A program made the position numbers and the translations under genes. The notes under the pieces are model-generated. The model made no database searches, was not told the DNA's origin, and was given only the letters and a program-made list of their open reading frames with translations. This document shows, piece by piece, positions 9,101 through 11,233 of a DNA stretch of 11,233 nucleotides. Where the stretch lies: contig JAVBNE010000122.1 in assembly GCA_031551755.1 (NCBI GenBank), forward strand, positions 1 through 11,233, written 5' to 3'. Origin of the DNA: JAVBMU01 sp031551755 (GTDB lineage: Bacteria; Actinomycetota; Actinomycetes; Actinomycetales; Cellulomonadaceae). Each line of letters begins with the position of its first letter. Positions within the stretch are counted from its first letter, which is position 1.

Positions 9101-11233
9101 TGGAGGTGTTGCGATCAAAGAGCAGGGAGCCGAGGATGTTGGTCGTGTGGTTGCTGCCGGTGATGTAAAGCGCGCCGCCGTAACCGTAGGAGCCGGCGGC
9201 TTGGTTTTGCACGAAGGTGTGTCTGGCGCCCGATGCGGACGGTGCGGCGATGGAGAGTGTGCCGCCGCCCTGGGCAATCGCCCCGCCGGAGGTGCTGTTT
9301 GTGCCGGTGGTTTTGTTGGTGGAAAAATCAACGGTGCCGTTGATGGTGAGCGTGGCATTGCCGCCGGAGCGAAGAGCGCCGCCGTAGCTGACTGCGGTGT
9401 TGTTGGTGAACGAGGTATTGCCGTGAATCGTAAAAGCCGCCGTCGAACCGTCGTTAAAAAATGCCCCTCCCTCGGAGCGGGAGGAATTTTCGGTGAATGT
9501 GTGTGTGTTGGTTCCGTTGACGGTTCCCAGGGTGATCGTGCTGGAGTTGTTGTAAATTGCGCCGCCTTGGGCCGCGGAGTTGTTGGAAGAAAAATTGCCG
9601 GAGCCGATGAGGTGGATTTTCGCGCCCGATTCATTGTAAATTGCGCCGCCGTTGCTGTTCGCAGCAGAGTTTTGCGTGAACGTGGCGTTGCCGTAATGCG
9701 TGAATGTGGCGGCTGAACCGGTATTGTAAATCGCACCACCGCGTCCGGCGTTGTTTTGCGTGAACGTGAGCGCGAACGGTGCGTCCGCTGTCCCGATGGT
9801 GAACATGCCGTTGTTGTAGATGACGCCCCCGTAGTAGTAATTGCCTGCGGTGTTTTTTTCGAAGCGCAGCGCGGAGGAGGTGTGGCCCGTGATGTCGAGG
9901 AGGGAGCCGGAGTTCAGATACATCGCACCGCCGTGGCTGCCATGCCAGTTGTGGGAAAGCACGGCGGTTACGCCGGGATCGAGTGCGATGGCCCCCGCCT
10001 TGCCGGCGGCAATAGTGAGCCGGGAGTAGGCGAAGCGTTGCGTGCTTTGTGTCTCGTCGGTGGTGCCGCCGTCGAACGCGACCACAACGGGAGTGGCGTC
10101 CGGCATTGTATTGGGATTGTGGATGCGAAGGAGCGGGGCGGTTGCCGTGCCGGCGGCGACATCGGCGGCCACACCAAGAAAATTGTATTTGGACAAGAGT
10201 CCGATCTGATCCGGGCGGGTGATCACAATGGTCCCGGCAAGGTGGTCGAGCCCTCCGGTGAATTGATTTGTGGCCCCGGAGATGGAAGGTGAGGAGGGAT
10301 CGGAGCCGTTAAAAAGCGCGAGCGTGCCCGCGCCTGTCTTGGTGAGTTTTCCGGTGGCAAGTGTGCCCGTGAGTTTGCTGCCAATCGGAGTCGTGATGAG
10401 CGCGGCGCCGTTGAGCGTGAGCGTTTCGCCGGCGGCGATGTCGAAGTCGGCTGCCGCGGTGTGGAGACTATGGCCGCCGAGTGTGATGTGCGTATTGTTA
10501 AATGAGACGAGCGCAGAGTTGAAAATGACTTTGTCGCCGGCGGCGAAGGTGCGCAGCGCGGCGGCGGAGGCGGCTGAGCCGTCGGATTTGTCGGTCCAGT
10601 TGGCAAGGGTTTGATTCCAAGTTGTGGTGGAATTTTGAATACCCGAGTCATCGTTGCCGATCCAGTGGAGCGTGGCATTGGCGGTGGCTTGCGTGGCGGA
10701 GATTTTCACGCCGAGCGCACCGTCCGCCGAGAATGAGACGGATTGCCCGCGCGCGGTGTTGAGCGCATTGCCGCCGACGGTGACGTTGTTGAAACTGAAA
10801 TGGCCAACGGGTCCGATTCCCTGGGGGTCGTCAGCGGAAATAAGCGCGGTGGTCGATTTGAGAAAGGTGATCCCGGAGACGGAAACAAATGGGCCGAGGT
10901 CGATGTTGATCATGCCGTTGAGCGTGATGTCGCCGTTGGCGGTGATGCGGTCGATATAGTAGGTGTTCGCGTAAGGGAGGTCGAGTAGCAGCGTGGTGCC
11001 GTTGAGTGTGAGCGGTTCGTTGATGATGAGTTCGGCACCGATGTTGGTCGAATTGCCGTCGGGCTTGGTGGAGTTGATCAGGCCGACGAGCAGCGGGGAG
11101 GTTGGGGCAAGATTGCGTGCTTGAGCGAGGGGGATGGCGGTGGCGGATGTGGCGGGTTGTGCAGGTTGAGCAGTGAATCGTGAGGGGGGGGGGGGGGGGG
11201 GACGGCGCGTTGCGCCGACCGCTAAACGTCCAC
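165..11233 (-). CDS. Giant Pmp-like, PATR-repeat PEP-CTERM surface protein (5' partial)
   Basis: Seen: one uninterrupted minus-strand frame from the window edge to a TAA at 165-167, at least 3,688 codons. Residue numbers in all entries count from the Met at 10911-10913, which I consider internal: the frame continues 106 codons upstream without a stop and in the same repeat style, and the bases before that ATG hold no purine-rich ribosome-binding site. No in-frame ATG, GTG or TTG lies between it and the edge, so the true start and signal peptide are outside. The protein is rich in Gly, Ala, Thr, Asn and Ser and has only three Cys (3134, 3509, 3574). It carries seven PATR motifs, about 45 GGAI-type motifs paired with FxxN, and a C-terminal PEP-CTERM signal. 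No C-terminal autotransporter barrel is present. Known: such repeats fold as long beta-solenoids. Inferred: a very large exported, cell-envelope-attached filament or adhesin-like protein; ligand unknown. Confidence 0.95.
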   Translation of the reverse strand, partial: GRLAVGATRRPPPPPPSRFTAQPAQPATSATAIPLAQARNLAPTSPLLVGLINSTKPDGNSTNIGAELIINEPLTLNGTTLLLDLPYANTYYIDRITANGDITLNGMINIDLGPFVSVSGITFLKSTTALISADDPQGIGPVGHFSFNNVTVGGNALNTARGQSVSFSADGALGVKISATQATANATLHWIGNDDSGIQNSTTTWNQTLANWTDKSDGSAASAAALRTFAAGDKVIFNSALVSFNNTHITLGGHSLHTAAADFDIAAGETLTLNGAALITTPIGSKLTGTLATGKLTKTGAGTLALFNGSDPSSPSISGATNQFTGGLDHLAGTIVITRPDQIGLLSKYNFLGVAADVAAGTATAPLLRIHNPNTMPDATPVVVAFDGGTTDETQSTQRFAYSRLTIAAGKAGAIALDPGVTAVLSHNWHGSHGGAMYLNSGSLLDITGHTSSALRFEKNTAGNYYYGGVIYNNGMFTIGTADAPFALTFTQNNAGRGGAIYNTGSAATFTHYGNATFTQNSAANSNGGAIYNESGAKIHLIGSGNFSSNNSAAQGGAIYNNSSTITLGTVNGTNTHTFTENSSRSEGGAFFNDGSTAAFTIHGNTSFTNNTAVSYGGALRSGGNATLTINGTVDFSTNKTTGTNSTSGGAIAQGGGTLSIAAPSASGARHTFVQNQAAGSYGYGGALYITGSNHTTNILGSLLFDRNTSTYRGGAIYADYTGNITLGGEAAATVTFTDNESGESGGALFLNNTGNVILGGSNATTSFTKNKVTGANAYGGAIRNEGRTITFGGDTTFSQNTATRYGGAISQTNGTLTFNDTATFATNSATRTTSDVAGGALHIGNGTVSFTSGATFHGNSTNTDGNANSMGGALHMGAGTLTFGETALFENNTATSSGTTAVKGGALYHIGGAINTAEDAALTFLGNSAVSTYTSATPTTNSYAQGGALYSSTNTSLSNVTFDGNTAAGINAQGGAVHNASYDITITDAVFTNNVAVDTSTAANTYARGGAIYQGTSTLNINVTSGKSLSWIGNYVGTDANDASTAIAGRGGAIFAGSTTNFNIAENASLTLGLAGANPAYNAAHDTLAGTAAITKSGAGTLVLNTDSSAYTGHFQVTAGTVALGNANARLGGAVTLRNASEANNAGSILGALALNDTSVFRNNGGTVGNVTLNNNATFRDTNGAVTGNVTLNNYSEFHLNGGTINGTVTVNANTAFGGHGEITDASGSALTVRSSGKLIVGDASATEPQTLSVANGTVTLNGGAMAVFHLYSGNRSDLISAKTIGLGTNAIIDVGTDALFGRYRLITTQEGNISSTPATGLKTSLDTNPNIAGVLYSTDSTGYYYYKNLNLAVTARNYARTWTGAADDGRWNTISDNWNSPATGVYPRFNHGDKVTLNLSAALPEAGRIIDITPDSTTALGTVVPGVLVSDLVVAGDAEITLTGGSIVTTANSTNPELAHYTTLAGSTGKLTKTGSGTLNLRNAANTFIGGITHENGVISITRADQISALPNYKFTAAATGVTTQNPAPVLNIHNPNTNPAANPSSVIFDGGTTDVSDPAKRSAGARLVIDSNKAGGISIDAGATLDWRNNYLSATNASTNGNTLQVNSGAIFAITGDAAGLLDIHDNTGISTYTNYTLFHGSAIYNAGTLTIDAPSTFRNNAVNSTGTDTARGGAINNTGNLTINNAIFSQNSANNPVRNDSSTSAYGLGGAIASSGYNSRLVLNNVTFSQNSLNALGLGGAIFHDDGTLLINNATFTGNTATASNTGTGGQSAGGAIANASTTGGANISTISNTTFRQNSSIIGGAISNGTDNTARLALINVLFDQNTATLRGGAIENSGQMTLTNATFTNNSAGNYGGAIVNRRQSSWVTAPSLTLRTTEGTHIVSSGNTAGAGGFLYTYNHTVDANHSPYVTTFDIAANSTYTIGLANAANRSTDNIGGYGIINKTGDGSLILNAGSSGYYGSLNITGGAILLGNSNAVLGAADSGNTVTVSGGTARLGGLGKLASQNVSFNNGATLQIGLAGDTTPATFVIAGSWLGGGGGVTFADSALEFDLFGSGASDLLRVTDSSVTFAGNPVAGAGGNTVISLFSTDPLARGIYTLITSSGGFNGELPPAAATLFNNASIDPADFRIRYELRNDGHDFVLLVLDPARNLIWTGTTNSLWNTSSDAANWRVAGDAALTPVGFVTEDNVLFDDTAPASHRSVSMDSSGITAGIVSVNTSGTYALAGGAISASTLEKHGSGILDLTGTPTAATEASRFSDTIRIHDGTIKISNLNQLGAKLGRLLFNKNLGDVAGIDALPSVIANATAPGDIAAARTPLTSAISANLDLTALGYPGIIFNNSGTAHNRLFFAANTAGKISFADGAEPVFQNNNAPEGAIYGHGSFALAFDTGSTSTITFRDNTAAATGGGAISALGGGLTLVSGGNLRFEGNTAALGKGGAISAEGIGHANVTIITDGTLAFINNTALPAGGAINADRNVTLAAGTLLFHDNKVGKKDYRDVFYQYHIFNYVSSGSAIHAGASVKIAGQGEFSDNIAYGMGAGTIYIGNRTDYTGLAAFDRVSQIHAIGGDLTFLANEFGVETFNNNFRRGGNAIVIAGTGHTLELAAETGTRLVFRDPVDASGGSVTIHINQLSGFNTDGTLNASASRTTGGTVTFSGEDHYARADYVQTGVRSPVLGHTIVHAGTFELKDSAQYGYIHDGFSSHGYMEIAGTPSHAAADTSFTLKSGATLLSTMHKAPGDILDTYSPNTLAAQTVVFENNSILAFDIARLDTNGGVLGANPALKILGSVNGLDLVVGENLTIDLRSTAQAPGDYTLLSAVNPLSGTPFTGDFLGANLTLTLRGEALSGEYLGAFSLLRDSTGRILTLSQTGDFSNTAVTWSGSVSSLWNTSAENWTGRANGRFIHGDRVLIDDSATTRAIALNPTGDGTVLVADMTVAGNGNTTLTGAGIHASAAAVDTSIADATGRLIKTGAGMLDLTGITGNNHFSGTAYQLSGYNGNALHLSVDLAAGTLKVASAAQLGARISQVMFGRESFDPAAPATLLVTGDITFAATTGTTDQKILMNGWYDQTTSRWQETKSQIAVADGKTLTISGNRENTYGGGALEVLPRATFTIAPLDPDGTGRVVFRDNYATYGGAIHVYTNAVLNLRNVDFIENSAPDSGAVHSWGTVHVADSTFTGNITQFGGGAIWADNLATIRTTRFTQNEGGSGSGGAILMNASFTVDDTACYTIRDSQFVQNHAAIGGAIATIGRLDVSGSTFTENVTSGVDLGGGQRIEARGGAISATLSGPLAISGSTFTRNSAQLGDSFVAYGGAIFAETSQTQSTAADLIIENSLLQENTSEGDGGAIVYQVGYVNGAPANDLNARITDTVFTGNTARNAGGAIAIFGDGTVTFAVSAGKEIAATGNRVTDTYSVGGFLILHSAGRTHQEMVFDVGAGGKFTLGQAGVLDSRIDTIASSTDETTMRKTGAGLFVINSQSNEYLGRTVIEQGELRVNGVLGGRFSDEFLGEFNHELTVRDGATLSGAGRIGGITTIERGGILSPGSSPGTLSFDELALQAGSMLRYEVGDLISIFGILDLSAVTEDAGKVLVDFSGLSAQAAACKLMEMSGIVPSGLDLEDANAYFGLTVAMLGGFEFRNNYTELWYASGNIPEPSTYALITSLVILACAAAKRRIR
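168..245 (-). other. PEP-CTERM sorting signal at the protein C-terminus
   Basis: Residues 3557-3582 have the three-part PEP-CTERM layout: the motif IPEPS, then a hydrophobic helix (about 3563-3577, TYALITSLVILACAAA), then a basic tail (KRRIR) immediately before the stop. Known: PEP-CTERM proteins are recognised by an exosortase, which processes the C-terminus and is thought to hand the protein to the envelope or extracellular matrix. Inferred: this giant protein depends on a signal peptide outside the window and on an exosortase encoded elsewhere. A Cys (3574) lies within the hydrophobic helix. Confidence 0.93.
246..2570 (-). other. Module 4: C-terminal module with eleven GGAI coils and SPGSSPGTL segment
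   Basis: Residues 2782-3556. The opener is TWSGSVSSLWNTSAENW, followed by FIHGDRVLIDD. The opening PATR (2870-2926) has GRLIKTGAGMLDLTG and AAGTLKVASAAQLG. The array (3004-3330, bases 924-1904) has about eleven coils, such as YGGAIHV, SGGAILM, RGGAISA, YGGAIFA and AGGAIAI with FTGN, FTQN, FVQN, FTEN and FTRN. The closing PATR (3369-3407) has MRKTGAGLFVIN and QGELRVNG. The following segment (3429-3472, bases 498-629) has LSGAGRIGG, GGILSPGSSPGTL and AGSMLRYEVG. This G-x-G-x-I...L-S-P-G-x-S-P-G-T-L pattern is commonly seen at the end of PATR passengers, just before a barrel or sorting signal. Here it leads to the PEP-CTERM signal. All three cysteines of the visible protein lie in or just after this module. 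Confidence 0.8.
2571..4754 (-). other. Module 3: divergent module with few GGAI coils and no closing PATR
   Basis: Residues 2054-2781. The opener is LIWTGTTNSLWNTSSDAANW, followed by TEDNVLFDD. The opening PATR (2136-2180) is degenerate, with STLEKHGSGILDLTG and DGTIKISNLNQLG. The array (2277-2450, bases 3564-4085) has only about six coils, several off-consensus: GGGAISA, KGGAISA and AGGAINA are good, whereas EGAIYG, SGSAIHA and GAGTIYI are weak. I cannot find a K-x-G-x-G closing PATR where modules 1, 2 and 4 have one. Instead there is a beta-rich stretch including SVTIHINQLSGF, HTIVHAGTFELKD and AQTVVFENNSILAFDI. The tail (GDYTLLSAVNPLSG, RILTLSQTG) is typical. Its QLGAKLGRLLF segment resembles QLGARISQVMF of module 4, suggesting these two are the closer pair. 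Confidence 0.7.
4755..7148 (-). other. Module 2: same plan as module 1, nine GGAI coils, contains the G17 tract
   Basis: Residues 1256-2053. The opener is TWTGAADDGRWNTISDNWN followed by FNHGDKVTL. The opening PATR (1365-1403) has GKLTKTGSGTLNLRN and ENGVISITRADQI. The linker LNIHNPNTNPAANP...VIFDGGTTD is plainly homologous to that of module 1. The GGAI/FxxN array (1537-1800, bases 5514-6305) has about nine coils, including RGGAINN, LGGAIFH, IGGAISN and RGGAIEN with FSQN, FTGN, FRQN, FDQN and FTNN. The closing PATR (1842-1880) has INKTGDGSLILN and AILLGNSNAVLG. The tail contains SWLGGGGGVTF, encoded by the 17-G tract, then LEFDLFGSGASDLL and GIYTLITSSG. It ends FVLLVLDPARN, directly before the opener of module 3. 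Confidence 0.8.
5087..5103 (-). repeat. In-frame 17-base poly-G tract (coding strand) in module 2
   Basis: The plus strand has 17 consecutive C, giving 17 G on the coding strand. They encode the end of a Leu codon, five Gly and the first base of a Val codon (WLGGGGGV, residues 1936-1943). The frame is open on both sides as given. With 18 G, translation would reach a TGA at 5056-5058 after about ten codons. With 16 G, it would run in a wrong frame to a stop at 3635-3637. Either change removes modules 3-4 and the PEP-CTERM signal. The module-1 equivalent (TLSVANGTVTLNGG) lacks this Gly run. Real slippage-prone tract or sequencing artefact cannot be decided from one sequence. Confidence 0.9.
7149..10667 (-). 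other. Module 1: W-x-G opener, PATR, 20-coil GGAI array, PATR, short solenoid, tail
   Basis: Residues 83-1255. The opener HWIGNDDSG is followed by TWNQTLANWTDKS and FAAGDKVIF. The first PATR (187-237) contains GKLTKTGAGTLAL and ends TIVITRPDQIG. A conserved linker with LRIHNPNTMPDA and VVVAFDGGTT follows. Then comes the largest GGAI/FxxN array (327-955, bases 8049-9935), with about 20 coils at 27-42 residue spacing, such as RGGAIYN, QGGAIYN, YGGALYI and RGGAIFA, with FTQN, FTEN, FSQN or FENN between them. A second PATR (988-1025) contains ITKSGAGTLVLN. A distinct 18-19 residue repeat block (1032-1105) and a tail ending NLNLAVTARNYA complete the module. It is the longest of the four. Its linker closely matches that of module 2, pointing to duplication. 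Confidence 0.8.
7599..7820 (-). repeat. Four tandem 18-19 residue (54-57 base) solenoid repeats in module 1
   Basis: Residues 1032-1105 form a second, tighter repeat family, distinct from the GGAI coils. Units start at about 1032, 1050, 1068 and 1087: LRNASEANNAGSILGALA, LNDTSVFRNNGGTVGNVT, LNNNATFRDTNGAVTGNVT and LNNYSEFHLNGGTINGTVT. The consensus is roughly L-N-N-x-x-x-F-x-x-N-G-G-x-V-x-G-N-V-T, with the first unit most diverged. The period suits one short beta-solenoid turn. It occurs once, between the closing PATR and the tail of module 1, with no equivalent in modules 2 to 4. Confidence 0.75.
10668..11183 (-). other. Tail domain of a preceding module, upstream of the first internal Met
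   Basis: This stretch encodes residues 1-82 plus the 90 codons before them. It reads as alternating beta-strand sequence, including LTLNGTTLLLDL, YYIDRITANGDITLNG and MINIDLGPFVSV. The same order of elements closes modules 1 to 3: a hydrophobic FDL- or FHL-like strand, a DLI/DLL strand, and finally a strand leading into W-x-G (here LGVKISATQ before HWIG; LNLAVTARN before TWTG in module 1; FVLLVLDPA before IWTG in module 2). I therefore infer that this is the end of an earlier module, so the protein probably has at least one more module or a separate N-terminal domain outside the window. No signal peptide is visible here. Confidence 0.6.
11184..11201 (-). repeat. 18-base poly-C tract (coding strand) in the 5' part of the gene
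   Basis: The plus strand has 18 consecutive G. On the coding strand this is CCC repeated six times, a Pro run before SRFTAQPAQP. As written, the frame stays open through the tract into the last 32 bases (reading GRLAVGATRR), but a one-base length error would break that link. Those last bases include a perfect 6-bp inverted repeat with a 3-base loop at 11203-11217. The sequence beyond the tract may therefore belong to the same gene or be a joined unrelated piece. Confidence 0.85.

Noticed and set aside
8502..9716. 404-codon plus-strand open frame opposite the module 1 array
   Set aside because: It is the antisense of the GGAI coils. The repeated GGC-GGC-GCN codons give a stop-poor, Gly/Ala/Val/Cys-rich opposite frame with no recognisable domain or ribosome-binding site.
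924..9935. CRISPR-like or tandem DNA repeats suggested by the recurring GCGCCGCC words on the plus strand
   Set aside because: The spacing is irregular and in codon phase. The words are the reverse complement of the GGC-GGC-GC codons of the GGAI motifs, so they are protein repeats.
10911..10913. ATG as the true start of the giant gene
   Set aside because: The frame is open for 106 codons further upstream in the same repeat style, and no ribosome-binding site precedes it.

Overview
The window holds essentially one gene: a giant, extracellular, repeat-built surface protein on the minus strand. Its stop codon is at 165-167 and its frame stays open to the right-hand edge, so the 5' end lies outside. 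At least 3,688 codons are visible. The protein ends in a PEP-CTERM sorting signal. It contains seven autotransporter-associated beta-strand repeats (PATR) and about 45 GGAI-type motifs alternating with F-x-x-N motifs, the signature of chlamydial polymorphic membrane protein (Pmp) passengers. GC-rich DNA, a huge PATR protein and a PEP-CTERM anchor together suggest a Verrucomicrobiota member of the Opitutaceae type. That assignment is inferred from protein style, not from a marker gene.

Layout, left to right. Positions 1-47 may be the 3' tip of a plus-strand LacI-family regulator gene. Positions 48-156 are low-complexity DNA: 57 C, then runs of 10 and 12 G, then seven T, together resembling a grossly expanded intrinsic terminator for that plus-strand gene. 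Positions 165-11233 are the giant gene, read right to left. It begins at the right with the tail of an earlier module (10668-11183), followed by four complete modules (7149-10667, 4755-7148, 2571-4754, 246-2570) and the PEP-CTERM signal (168-245). Each module opens with a W-x-G...W-N...N-W segment, then a PATR, then an array of GGAI/FxxN coils. Modules 1, 2 and 4 close with a second PATR, and modules 1-3 end in a linker domain. Module 3 has no recognisable closing PATR.

The most interesting feature is the set of long G/C homopolymers in and around this one gene: 17 G inside the reading frame at 5087-5103, 18 C (coding strand) at 11184-11201, and the 57-C block beyond the stop. Slippage of one base in the 17-G tract would remove modules 3-4 and the PEP-CTERM anchor. 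Chlamydial pmp genes vary expression through poly-G tracts, so a phase-variable Pmp-like surface protein anchored by PEP-CTERM rather than a beta-barrel is a reasonable hypothesis. The main alternative is that the long homopolymers are sequencing or assembly artefacts; the 57-C run especially needs checking in reads. No RNA genes, insertion sequences or CRISPR arrays are seen.
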